Assembly (NCBI GenBank): GCA_002690625.1
Contig: NZFJ01000023.1
Span: forward strand, 1 to 7,915
Origin: Rickettsiales bacterium
GTDB lineage: Bacteria; Pseudomonadota; Alphaproteobacteria; TMED109; TMED131
DNA: 7,915 bases
Direction of reading: 5' to 3'
A model generated the notes under the pieces. That model saw only the letters and a list, made by a program, of their open reading frames with translations, did not search any database and had not been told where the DNA came from. Shown piece by piece: positions 1-6,708 of this stretch. A program made the translations under genes and the position numbers. Position 1 is the first letter of the stretch. The number at the start of each line of letters is the position of its first letter.

Positions 1-45
1 AATTTATTTCTATATTACAATAACTTTGTTTAAATATTTAATAAT

Positions 46-752
46 ATGTTGAAAGCCTTATTTTTTGATTTGTTTGGAACCGTTGTAGATTGGCGTAATT
101 CAGTAATTAAACAATTAAAAAAAAAAATTTTTTTGTTAAAGACAAAATTAATTTAGAAGAGTTCGTTATAAACTGGAGGTTAAAATATTTACCTATATTA
201 AAAAAAGTGAATAATAAAGATATAAGTTGGAAAAAATTGGATGAATTACATCTCATTATATTAAATGAGGTATGTCATGAAATGAAAATAAAATCATTAA
301 CAGAGAATGATAAATTAGTTATTCTAGATTTTTGGCATAAACTTAACCCATGGCCTGATAGTAGTTCAGCAATAAATCAATTAAATAAAAATTTTATTAC
401 TGCTACTTTATCTAATGGAAACATAGCACTGCAAAAAGACTTACTTTCATATGGTAATTTAAATTTTGATTTTATTTTTTCTGCAGAACATTTTTATAAA
501 TATAAACCACATAAAGTTGTGTATACCGGAGCAGTAAAGCACCTAAATCTTAAACCGCATGAATGCGCACTAATAGCATCACACAAAAATGATTTATTAG
601 CAGCATCTAAGTGCGGATTAAAAACAATATATATAAGTAGGCCAAAAGAATATGGAGCATTTAAAAATAAATTTGTAGAATCAAATTTTACAGCTGATAT
701 AGATGTGAATAGTTTAAAACAAATTAAAACACATTTAATAAAAAAATTTTAA
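46..752 (+). CDS. HAD superfamily, 2-haloacid dehalogenase type II-like hydrolase, frame broken at a poly-A tract
   Basis: Two frames together make one 235-residue protein, the usual length for this family. The ATG at 46 opens the N-terminus MLKALFFDLFGTVVDWR, with HAD motif I (nucleophile Asp8, then Thr12). That frame stops at a TAG at about 154-156. The rest continues one frame back (-1) from the A11/T7 tract at 117-134. Adding one base there joins the halves into FFVKDKINLEEFVINWRLKY, normal family sequence with the Arg of the WR pair (R45). Later motifs are intact: TLSNGN (S123), YKPHKVVY (K154, Y160), ASHKNDLLAA (D183). Positions equivalent to Ser175 and Asn177 of the Pseudomonas L-2-haloacid dehalogenase read as Ala and His by my alignment, so dehalogenase activity is uncertain; a phosphatase-type HAD is possible. 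A GTG at 207 opens the downstream frame but is internal to the family domain, so I do not take it as the start. No Shine-Dalgarno is seen. The break may be a sequencing error, slippage site or early pseudogene. Confidence 0.82.
117..134 (+). repeat. A11-T7 homopolymer junction at the HAD gene frameshift
   Basis: Eleven A (117-127) are followed directly by seven T (128-134) inside the HAD coding region. The conserved N-terminus is in the frame of position 46 and the conserved remainder is in the frame of position 207. One extra base, or a -1 slip, at this tract restores a single protein. Runs of nine or more A are known sites of RNA polymerase and ribosome slippage, and of length errors in sequencing. 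Confidence 0.85.
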
Positions 753-1216
753 TTTAAACTATATAATAGACTTAAGGTTTCTGCAGAAACTGCTAACTTA
801 TCATTATTTTTTATTTCAATATCAACTTTACTTTTTAACAAAATTCCACCCTTGTAGTCTTTTGCGTCTAGCACTGATACATTGGCCCTTATGTAATTAT
901 TACAAATAACGGGAGAAATAAATCTAATTTTATCTGAACCATAATTTAATATTAATTTAAGGTTCTGACATTCCCATATTTCGTTTATAAATTTAGGAAT
1001 TAAGGATAAAGATAAATAACCATGAGCTATTGTATTCTTCAAAGGACTTTCATTTTTTGCCTTTTCATTATCTACATGTATCCATTGAAAATCTTCTGTA
1101 GCTTCAGCAAATATATTTATTTTTTTTTGATCAACTAATTTCCAGTCACTTTTTCCTAGATTATTACCAATAAGTTTTTTAAATTCCTCAGGAGATTTTA
1201 AAATAAGTTTTGCCAT
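749..1216 (-). CDS. MaoC-like (R)-specific enoyl-CoA hydratase/dehydratase
   Basis: A single hot-dog-fold MaoC domain of 155 residues, the normal length for stand-alone MaoC hydratases. The hydratase motif is clear: FAEATEDFQWIHVD, with the expected catalytic pair Asp42 and His47, followed by IAHGYLSLSL (about 70-79). Members of this family hydrate trans-2-enoyl-CoA to (R)-3-hydroxyacyl-CoA or run the reverse dehydration. I chose ATG 1216 (MAKLIL) because family members begin near here; an in-frame ATG at 1234 would add only six residues (MLIFLT) without family resemblance. No Shine-Dalgarno precedes either. Its stop codon shares TTAA (749-752) with the convergent HAD gene. It lies on the same strand as the acyl-CoA oxidation operon but is separated from it by msrB, so it probably has its own promoter. 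The acyl chain preference cannot be read from the sequence. Confidence 0.88.
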   Translation of the reverse strand: MAKLILKSPEEFKKLIGNNLGKSDWKLVDQKKINIFAEATEDFQWIHVDNEKAKNESPLKNTIAHGYLSLSLIPKFINEIWECQNLKLILNYGSDKIRFISPVICNNYIRANVSVLDAKDYKGGILLKSKVDIEIKNNDKLAVSAETLSLLYSLN

Positions 1217-1263
1217 AGTTAAAAATATTAACATTATATTAAATTAATGCTATTTAATATTAT
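1217..1263. promoter_or_regulatory. Divergent intergenic region between maoC-like gene and msrB
   Basis: These 47 bp are the only space between two divergent starts, so they should hold both promoters. The sequence is nearly pure A/T with many TATA-like strings, so no specific -10 or -35 box can be assigned. Neither gene has a Shine-Dalgarno within it, which suggests very short or absent leaders. Confidence 0.4.
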
Positions 1264-1620
1264 ATGAGTAATAAAAACTTGTCACAAAGAGTCACAAGAG
1301 AAGGTGCAACTGAACCACCTTTTTCTGGTAAATATAATAGTTTTAAAGAAAAAGGTACATATTGTTGTGTAAATTGTTACAAAGAATTATTTTCTTCTTC
1401 TCATAAGTATGACTCAGGAACTGGTTGGCCGTCTTTTTATAAAGCTATTAATAAACAAGCTATAATAGAAAAAGAAGATTATTCTCATGGTATGACAAGA
1501 ATAGAAGTAAAGTGTAAAGCTTGTGATTCTCATCTAGGACATTTGTTTGCTGATGGTCCAAAACCATACGGACTTAGGTATTGTATTAATTCTGTTGCAT
1601 TAAGTTTTAGGAAAAATTAG
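1264..1620 (+). CDS. msrB: Peptide-methionine (R)-S-oxide reductase MsrB
   Basis: A 118-residue MsrB domain that reduces the R epimer of methionine sulfoxide in oxidised proteins or free peptides, recharged by thioredoxin. Visible landmarks: two zinc CxxC pairs (C35/C38 and C84/C87), SGTGWPSF (51-58), SHLGHLF (89-95) and catalytic Cys107 in RYCINSVALSF. The usual resolving Cys, which sits in SGCGWPSF of E. coli MsrB, is Thr53 here, as in the one-Cys MsrB types; another cysteine (C34 is an extra one) or thioredoxin itself may resolve the intermediate. The N-terminus is short: the customary helix (EWRAQLTPEQY-like in relatives) is absent, and an in-frame TAA at 1255-1257 excludes an upstream start. 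No signal peptide, so cytoplasmic. No Shine-Dalgarno. Converges on the crotonase gene across 33 bp. Confidence 0.96.
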   Translation: MSNKNLSQRVTREGATEPPFSGKYNSFKEKGTYCCVNCYKELFSSSHKYDSGTGWPSFYKAINKQAIIEKEDYSHGMTRIEVKCKACDSHLGHLFADGPKPYGLRYCINSVALSFRKN

Positions 1621-1653
1621 ATTTTTAAGTAAAATTTTTTTAAGTTAAAACTG

Positions 1654-2391
1654 CTACTGATTTAAAAGCCACTTTACCCATCGTTTTTCTACAGATAAAC
1701 CTGCATTATAATCGCAAATAGATCCTTCAAATATACTTGATAATGTTGCATTATAAGCTGGGTTTGTATTCTTAGTTTTAGAATGTATTAACGAGTTATA
1801 AAAAATAAATGTATTAGTGAATGAATTATCCCAAAAGAATTTACTATTCTTTATTTTAAGATTATTATCATTATGACTGTTGATAATATCTAATTTTTTA
1901 GCGTCATCAAAGTTTATAGCTTTCTTTAATAACAGTATTTCTAATGTTTTTTTATAACCTACTATTCTTAACAATCTCTGTATTGAACCAAAAATAGGAA
2001 TAAATCCTTTTTCTATCTCATTAATTTTAAATATAGTTTTTCTATCTGCATTAATAAAATTACATGATAATGAGATTTCGAGTGCAGGACCTTGAATTAT
2101 ATCATTTAAATTTGCAATAAATATAGTATTGCTATTTTCAATAGTTTTTGTTACTGACTGAACATATTCTAGTATACTATCTTGTTGATCTTTTTTATGA
2201 GAAGTAATTATATCTTCCATTAAAAATTTAGTATTAAAATTACCATATATATTTACTTTTTTAATATTATCTTCAATATTTATTTCATTTAAAATATCTA
2301 AAAAAATTTTTAGACTGTCTAAGTTTACTAAGCCTCCTTCAATAGTGATAGATGCCTTGTCTTTATTAAAACTAAAATTGGTTAAAGACAA
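1654..2391 (-). CDS. Degenerate stand-alone crotonase domain, FadJ-like N-terminal half without the dehydrogenase domain
   Basis: A 245-residue crotonase-fold protein. GPALEISLSCNFINAD (101-116), NEIEKGFIPIFGSIQRLLRIVG (124-145) and AKKLDII (164-170) align with enoyl-CoA hydratase, and both usual catalytic glutamates are present (E105, E125). The tail from N210 (NPAYNATLSSIFEG) matches the linker following the hydratase domain of alphaproteobacterial FadJ; the protein then stops where the 3-hydroxyacyl-CoA dehydrogenase domain would begin. Aligned by eye, the oxyanion-hole positions are altered: the Gly equivalent to rat Gly141 is Pro102, and the GAD element reads MED (58-60, Glu at the Ala98 position). 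Hydratase activity is doubtful. The start is TTG 2391, two bases after the thiolase stop; an upstream in-frame TGA (2404-2406) leaves no ATG, and GAAAGAG (2399-2405) lies 7 nt upstream. No frameshift is visible, so it is probably still translated. Confidence 0.78.
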   Translation of the reverse strand: MSLTNFSFNKDKASITIEGGLVNLDSLKIFLDILNEINIEDNIKKVNIYGNFNTKFLMEDIITSHKKDQQDSILEYVQSVTKTIENSNTIFIANLNDIIQGPALEISLSCNFINADRKTIFKINEIEKGFIPIFGSIQRLLRIVGYKKTLEILLLKKAINFDDAKKLDIINSHNDNNLKIKNSKFFWDNSFTNTFIFYNSLIHSKTKNTNPAYNATLSSIFEGSICDYNAGLSVEKRWVKWLLNQ

Positions 2392-2393
2392 AT

Positions 2394-3602
2394 TTAGACT
2401 CTTTCAATTATAGTAGCAGTACCCATTCCTGCTCCTACGCATAGTGTTATCAAGGCAGTAGAAAGGTTTCTTCTTTCTAGCTCATCTAATACTGTACCTA
2501 ATAGGATGGCACCAGTAGCTCCTAAAGGATGCCCCATAGCTATTGCACCTCCATTAACATTTACTTTTTCATGATTTATCTTTAAAGCATCCATATATCT
2601 TAATACTACTGCAGCAAAAGCTTCGTTAACTTCAAAAAGGTCTATGTCATTAGCATTCATTTTGCTTCTTTTAAATACTTTTTCAGTTGCATGCTCAGGA
2701 CCGGTTAACATAATAGTAGGTTCAGTCCCAACAGAAGCAAAAGCTTTAATTTTTGCTCTTGGTTTTAAATTGAGTTTTTTTCCTATTTCTTTATTACCAA
2801 TAAGAACTGCTGCTGCTCCGTCAACTATGCCAGAAGAATTTCCTGCATGATGTACGTGATTTATTTTTTTAGTTTCTGGATACTTCATAAGGGCTATCTC
2901 GTCTAGTCCCATTTCAATGCCAGTTTTTTCAAAAGATGGTGTGAGAGATGCGAGAGTTTGCATAGTAGTATTATTTCTAACTGTTTCATCATGATCTAAA
3001 AGTAAATCTCCATTTTGGTCATATATATGAATTATACTTTTTTCAAAATAATTATTATCCCATGCATTTGAGGCACGTTCTTGCGATTTAACTGCGTATA
3101 AATCTACGTCGTCTCTAGAATAATTAAATTTTGTAGCTAATAAATCTGCAGATATACCTTGAGGAACGAAATATGTTTTAAATGCAATTGAAGGATCCGT
3201 CATCCAAGAGCCTCCTGCACTGCCCATAGGAACTCTTGACATTGATTCAATTCCTCCACCAACTGTTAAATCAGATTGTCCACTAATTACTTGTGCAGCA
3301 GCGATATTACAGGCTTCAAGACCAGAGGCACAAAATCTATCTACCTGAGTCCCAGGAACAGATTGATCATATTCAGCATCTAGAACTGAAATTCTTGCTA
3401 TATCTGAACCTTGTTCGTTTACTGGATGAACACAACCTAAAATTACGTCATCTATGAAACTTGTGTTTAAATGGTTCCTGTCTCTTAATGCACTCAAGGT
3501 TTTAGATGCTAATTTAACTGGAGAAATTTGATGTAATGAACCATTACTTTTTCCTTTACCTCTTGGAGTTCTTATAGAGTCGTAGATGTATGCTTCAATC
3601 AT
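2394..3602 (-). CDS. Acetyl-CoA acyltransferase (thiolase), FadA/FadI type
   Basis: A 402-residue thiolase, full length. It carries the acyl-accepting Cys91 in [23 protein letters not shown] (252-264), NEAF (326-329), His358 in [14 protein letters not shown], and the second catalytic Cys388 in CVGAGMG. It cleaves 3-ketoacyl-CoA with CoA to acetyl-CoA and a shortened acyl-CoA; biosynthetic acetoacetyl-CoA formation is also possible for the family, but the acyl-CoA dehydrogenase directly upstream argues for degradation. The ATG at 3602 is set by a strong AAGGAG that overlaps the stop codon of the preceding gene (9 bp gap), suggesting translational coupling. In canonical systems its partner would be a FadB/FadJ; here the next gene is only a truncated FadJ-like crotonase. 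Cytoplasmic, no signal peptide. Substrate length cannot be determined. Confidence 0.95.
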   Translation of the reverse strand: MIEAYIYDSIRTPRGKGKSNGSLHQISPVKLASKTLSALRDRNHLNTSFIDDVILGCVHPVNEQGSDIARISVLDAEYDQSVPGTQVDRFCASGLEACNIAAAQVISGQSDLTVGGGIESMSRVPMGSAGGSWMTDPSIAFKTYFVPQGISADLLATKFNYSRDDVDLYAVKSQERASNAWDNNYFEKSIIHIYDQNGDLLLDHDETVRNNTTMQTLASLTPSFEKTGIEMGLDEIALMKYPETKKINHVHHAGNSSGIVDGAAAVLIGNKEIGKKLNLKPRAKIKAFASVGTEPTIMLTGPEHATEKVFKRSKMNANDIDLFEVNEAFAAVVLRYMDALKINHEKVNVNGGAIAMGHPLGATGAILLGTVLDELERRNLSTALITLCVGAGMGTATIIERV

Positions 3603-3607
3603 TTTAT

Positions 3608-3613
3608 CTCCTT
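3608..3613 (-). promoter_or_regulatory. Shine-Dalgarno of the thiolase gene
   Basis: On the minus strand AAGGAG stands 5 nt before the ATG at 3602 and overlaps the TAA stop (3612-3614) of the acyl-CoA dehydrogenase. It is the clearest ribosome binding site in the window and supports coupled translation of the two genes. Confidence 0.85.
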
Positions 3614-4748
3614 ATAAATTTCTACTTATTATTTCTTTCATAATCTCACTGGTTCCACCATAAATTCTCTGTACTCTAGAATCCATAAAGGCTCTGGAAA
3701 TTGGATATTCTTGCATATATCCATAGCCACCATGAAGTTGCAAACACTTATCTATAACTTTAAACTGAAGCTCTGTGCACCATAATTTTGCAATAGCTCC
3801 ATCATCTGCAGTAAAATTATTTTTTATGTGTTCTTTTACACATGTATCAATAAAAGTTCTAGCAACAGTAATCTCAGCTTTAAGTTTTGCTAATACAAAC
3901 TTTGTATTTTGAAACTCGATTAGTTTCTTTGAGAAGGCTTCTCTTTCTTTAGTATATTCTACAGTCCAATTAAAGGCAGCTTCTGCTGCAGCAATTGCTG
4001 TTACAGCAATTGATAACCTTTCTTGGGGTAATTCTTCCATCAATTGTTGAAATCCTTGACCTGAGTTACCCAGGATATTTTTTTTTGGTAGAGAAACTTC
4101 TTCAAAAAATAATTCAGAAGTATCTTGTGCTTTTAGCCCTATTTTATTTAAATTTTTTCCTCTTTTAAAGCCTTTTCTATTTCCTTCACATAATATAATT
4201 GAAATACCCTTTGCTTTTTTTGATGCATCAGTTTTTGCTACTACTAATATCAAATTTGCATTTTGCCCATTTGTGATAAAAGTTTTTGATCCATTAAGTA
4301 TTATGTTTTTGTCTTTTATGATTGCATTAGTTTTAATATTTTGAAGATCAGATCCTGTACCTGGCTCTGTCATAGCTATAGCAGAAATAGTTTCTCCACT
4401 AATCATTTTTGGTAAATAATTTACTTTTTGTTCATCAGTTCCATAGTTTATTATATAAGGAGCTACTATATCAGAGTGAACCGCAAAACCTGGTCCCGTA
4501 GCACCTATCTTAGCTAATTCCTCAAGTATAATAACATTAAACCTGAAATCTCCTCCTATACCTCCGTATTTTACGGGAACATTTGGGCATAATAAACCCA
4601 TAGCTCCAGCTTTAAGCCATAACTCTTTAGGTACAATTCCTTTTTCTTCCCATTTTTTGTGAAAAGGTAATATTTCTTTATTAAAAAACTTCGAAGTGTT
4701 TTGTCTAAATATTTTCTGTTCTTCTGTAAATATATTTCTTTCAAACAT
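3612..4748 (-). CDS. Acyl-CoA dehydrogenase, long-chain (LCAD)-like
   Basis: A 378-residue FAD enzyme that performs the first, alpha-beta desaturating step of acyl-CoA oxidation and passes electrons to electron transfer flavoprotein. Landmarks: AIAMTEPGTGSD (124-134) and TFITNG (156-161) of the FAD/substrate region, LHGGYGYMQEYP (338-349) and the C-terminal RIYGGTSEIMKEII (361-374). The MCAD-type catalytic Glu (YEGT) is Gly364 here, so the base is probably the Glu of ELPQERL (E243), as in LCAD and isovaleryl-CoA dehydrogenase. The stretch after QLMEELPQERL resembles mammalian LCAD closely. Length is normal. ATG 4748 gives the expected N-terminus; no Shine-Dalgarno is evident in the 36 bp after the SDR gene. 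Branched-chain or other acyl substrates cannot be excluded. Confidence 0.94.
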   Translation of the reverse strand: MFERNIFTEEQKIFRQNTSKFFNKEILPFHKKWEEKGIVPKELWLKAGAMGLLCPNVPVKYGGIGGDFRFNVIILEELAKIGATGPGFAVHSDIVAPYIINYGTDEQKVNYLPKMISGETISAIAMTEPGTGSDLQNIKTNAIIKDKNIILNGSKTFITNGQNANLILVVAKTDASKKAKGISIILCEGNRKGFKRGKNLNKIGLKAQDTSELFFEEVSLPKKNILGNSGQGFQQLMEELPQERLSIAVTAIAAAEAAFNWTVEYTKEREAFSKKLIEFQNTKFVLAKLKAEITVARTFIDTCVKEHIKNNFTADDGAIAKLWCTELQFKVIDKCLQLHGGYGYMQEYPISRAFMDSRVQRIYGGTSEIMKEIISRNL

Positions 4749-4784
4749 ATTTAAATTTTATATAAAAAAAATTATTTGTAAATC

Positions 4785-5576
4785 TTATGTTTTGTTAACA
4801 AACTTTTTATATAATTTTCTCATTCCAATAATCCATTTATCAGGATTTTCAGATTTTATTTTTATATATTTTCTTACTATATCATGAGGTGTAATTAAAA
4901 ATTTGCCTTTCATCATTTGATTTAAAGTAAATTTAGCAACTTCTTTTGCTTCTAACATTCCATTTATTCCAGCTACTCCTCCATTTTTCAAACCAGAAGT
5001 CATTGCTGTTTTTACTCCCTGAGGGCATAATACACTTACACCAATTCCCTTATCTCCATAGGTTATACTTAGCCATTCAGAGAAACCAACTGCAGCGTGT
5101 TTTGTAGTTGAATAGGTTGCAGAACCTACTTGGGAGAGTAAACCGGCTGCAGAAGCTGTAATTAGGTACCAACCTTGACCTTCAGAAACCATATTTGATA
5201 TCGTATTTCTAACAATATTAGGGTGCTGCATTACATTAATTTTCCAAATATTTTCCCAGTGTTCTTCAGAAGCTAATCCATCATCATCGACAGCTACACC
5301 AGCATTACAGCAAAACAAATCTATTTTTTTGTACTTTATAAATATTTTACCAATTACTGATTTTAGTTTATCGTTGTTGCTAACATCACAATTATAAAAA
5401 TCAACGTCATCTAAAGTGCTTTCAAAAATATCTATATTAATTACTTTTTTGGCTTTATTAATTAATAATTCTTTGATTAAAGCTTTTCCTATACCGCTTG
5501 AACCACCTGTAACTACACAAATTGAGTCTTTTGGTTTAAAAGTTTTTTTGTTTGCATATACTTCAATATTTTTCAT
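4785..5576 (-). CDS. Short-chain dehydrogenase/reductase (SDR), possible 3-hydroxyacyl-CoA dehydrogenase
   Basis: A 263-residue classical SDR. It has TGGSSGIG (23-30), CNAGV (90-94), Asn114, Ser142 in TASAAG, the catalytic Tyr155/Lys159 in YSTTK, and CPQGV (184-188). Asp49 at the end of the second beta strand (VINIDIF) suggests NAD rather than NADP. The C-terminal part (TPHDIVRKYIKIKSENPDKWIIGMRKL) resembles an SDR group often seen beside acyl-CoA dehydrogenases, as I recall it. It is the first gene of a four-gene minus-strand operon with acyl-CoA dehydrogenase, thiolase and the truncated crotonase. This context makes oxidation of a 3-hydroxyacyl-CoA or related alcohol plausible, but the substrate is unproven. 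ATG 5576 follows an AT-rich divergent region with no Shine-Dalgarno; the ten-residue prefix before the Rossmann strand is typical. Confidence 0.9.
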   Translation of the reverse strand: MKNIEVYANKKTFKPKDSICVVTGGSSGIGKALIKELLINKAKKVINIDIFESTLDDVDFYNCDVSNNDKLKSVIGKIFIKYKKIDLFCCNAGVAVDDDGLASEEHWENIWKINVMQHPNIVRNTISNMVSEGQGWYLITASAAGLLSQVGSATYSTTKHAAVGFSEWLSITYGDKGIGVSVLCPQGVKTAMTSGLKNGGVAGINGMLEAKEVAKFTLNQMMKGKFLITPHDIVRKYIKIKSENPDKWIIGMRKLYKKFVNKT

Positions 5577-5591
5577 AATATAAATATACTA

Positions 5592-5610
5592 ATAATATCA
5601 TAGATATTAT
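5592..5610. promoter_or_regulatory. Perfect 8-bp inverted repeat in the SDR-mtnA divergent region, possible operator
   Basis: ATAATATC and GATATTAT form a perfect 8-bp inverted repeat around an ATA centre, in the middle of the 52-bp gap between the divergent SDR and mtnA starts. For mtnA a TATAAC (5608-5613) lies 15 nt before the ATG, with a weak TATACT (5585-5590) 17 bp further up, so the repeat would sit between the two boxes. AT-rich sequence produces such repeats by chance, so the operator role is a guess. Confidence 0.35.
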
Positions 5611-5628
5611 AACTTAAAACACAATTAT

Positions 5629-6708
5629 ATGCTGATAGATAATAAAAAATTTGAAACTATTTGGTATGATGACAAATTGGAATGTGTGCAAATAATAGAT
5701 CAAACTAAATTACCTTTTGAGCTAATCATAACAAAATTAAATAATTTAGAAGATGTTATAATTGCAATAAAAGAAATGAAAGTTAGAGGTGCACCACTTA
5801 TAGGAGCAACTGCAGCTTTTGGAGTGTATTTGGCATTTAGAGAATTAAAAAATAAGGATCAAATGCTCCTGGCAATAGAGAAAATAAAACAAACAAGACC
5901 AACTGCCGTTAATTTATTTTGGGCTGTTGAAAGGATGGTTTCTAAAATAGATTTTAGTTATGCTAATAAAGAAATAGAATATATTCTTTTAAAAGAAGCA
6001 TTAAAAATATGTGAAGAAGATAAAGATTGTTGTAAAAAAATAGGGGAAAATGGATTAGAAATAATCAAGAATATTTCAAATGAAAAAAAGAAATTAAATA
6101 TTTTAACGCATTGTAATGCAGGTTGGCTTGCTACTATTGATTGGGGAACTGCTACAGCACCAATTTATTATGCAAGAGATAACAATATTGATTTACATGT
6201 TTGGGTAGATGAAACTAGACCTAGAAACCAAGGAGCCTCTTTGACCAGCTATGAATTAAATAATGAAGGAATAGATAATACAATTATTACTGATAATACA
6301 GCTGGAATATTAATGCAAAGGGGTCAAATAGACCTATGTTTGGTAGGAGCAGATAGAGTTACGTATACTGGGCACGTAGCAAATAAAATAGGAACCTTTC
6401 TAAAAGCGGTTGTGGCAAAAGAATTTAATATTCCTTTTTTCGTAGCAATTCCTTATAGCACAATTGATTGGAAAACTAAGAACTATCAGGATATAATTAT
6501 AGAGGAAAGAAGTGCGAGTGAATTAAGAAATATAAGAGGTTATGATAAAGATAATAAAATAAAATCAATTGATATTTATCCAAAAGAAAGTAAAGTTTAC
6601 AATCCTGCTTTTGATATTACTCCTAATAAGTTTGTAGAAGCTTTGATCACTGACAGGGGTGTTATAGAAGCTGAAGAAGAAAATATTAAGAAAATAAAAG
6701 ATGAATGA
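5629..6708 (+). CDS. mtnA: S-methyl-5-thioribose-1-phosphate isomerase (aldose-ketose isomerase of MTA / 5'-deoxyadenosine salvage)
   Basis: A 359-residue MtnA that converts 5-methylthioribose-1-phosphate (or 5-deoxyribose-1-phosphate) to the ribulose-1-phosphate form. Family markers: MKVRGAPLIGATAA (50-63), catalytic Cys162 in THCNAGWLAT, VDETRPRNQGASLT (193-206), catalytic Asp242 in GADRV, and NKIGTFLKA (252-260). The Trp after CNAG, followed by DWGTATAPIY, and the VWVDETRPRNQGAS string are the form I associate with alphaproteobacterial MtnA. ATG 5629 gives the standard N-terminus (IDNKKFETIWYDD). Its stop overlaps the aldolase start by 8 bp, so the two are co-transcribed and probably coupled. 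The related eIF2B alpha-like and ribose-1,5-bisphosphate isomerase families lack this combination of motifs and aldolase context. No phosphorylase (mtnP) or kinase (mtnK) is in view. Confidence 0.95.
   Translation: MLIDNKKFETIWYDDKLECVQIIDQTKLPFELIITKLNNLEDVIIAIKEMKVRGAPLIGATAAFGVYLAFRELKNKDQMLLAIEKIKQTRPTAVNLFWAVERMVSKIDFSYANKEIEYILLKEALKICEEDKDCCKKIGENGLEIIKNISNEKKKLNILTHCNAGWLATIDWGTATAPIYYARDNNIDLHVWVDETRPRNQGASLTSYELNNEGIDNTIITDNTAGILMQRGQIDLCLVGADRVTYTGHVANKIGTFLKAVVAKEFNIPFFVAIPYSTIDWKTKNYQDIIIEERSASELRNIRGYDKDNKIKSIDIYPKESKVYNPAFDITPNKFVEALITDRGVIEAEEENIKKIKDE

Noticed and set aside
1..45. Tail or promoter of a gene left of the HAD gene
   Set aside because: These 45 AT-rich bases show no readable coding motif on either strand and no recognisable -35/-10 pair.
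207..752. HAD protein starting independently at GTG 207
   Set aside because: The frame upstream of 207 continues with family-like sequence back to the poly-A tract, and the nucleophile motif lies upstream in the other frame. The 207 start would make a HAD without its catalytic Asp.
1621..1653. T-rich gap between convergent msrB and crotonase genes as a bidirectional terminator
   Set aside because: It has T and A runs but no GC-containing stem, so I cannot support a terminator structure.
2644..2850. 68-codon plus-strand open frame
   Set aside because: It lies entirely inside the thiolase gene on the other strand, over conserved thiolase motifs, and resembles no family I know.
4696..4887. 63-codon plus-strand open frame across the acyl-CoA dehydrogenase and SDR junction
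   Set aside because: It is antisense to the start of one gene and the end of another. Its hydrophobic, Phe/Ile-rich product is what AT-rich antisense sequence gives by chance.
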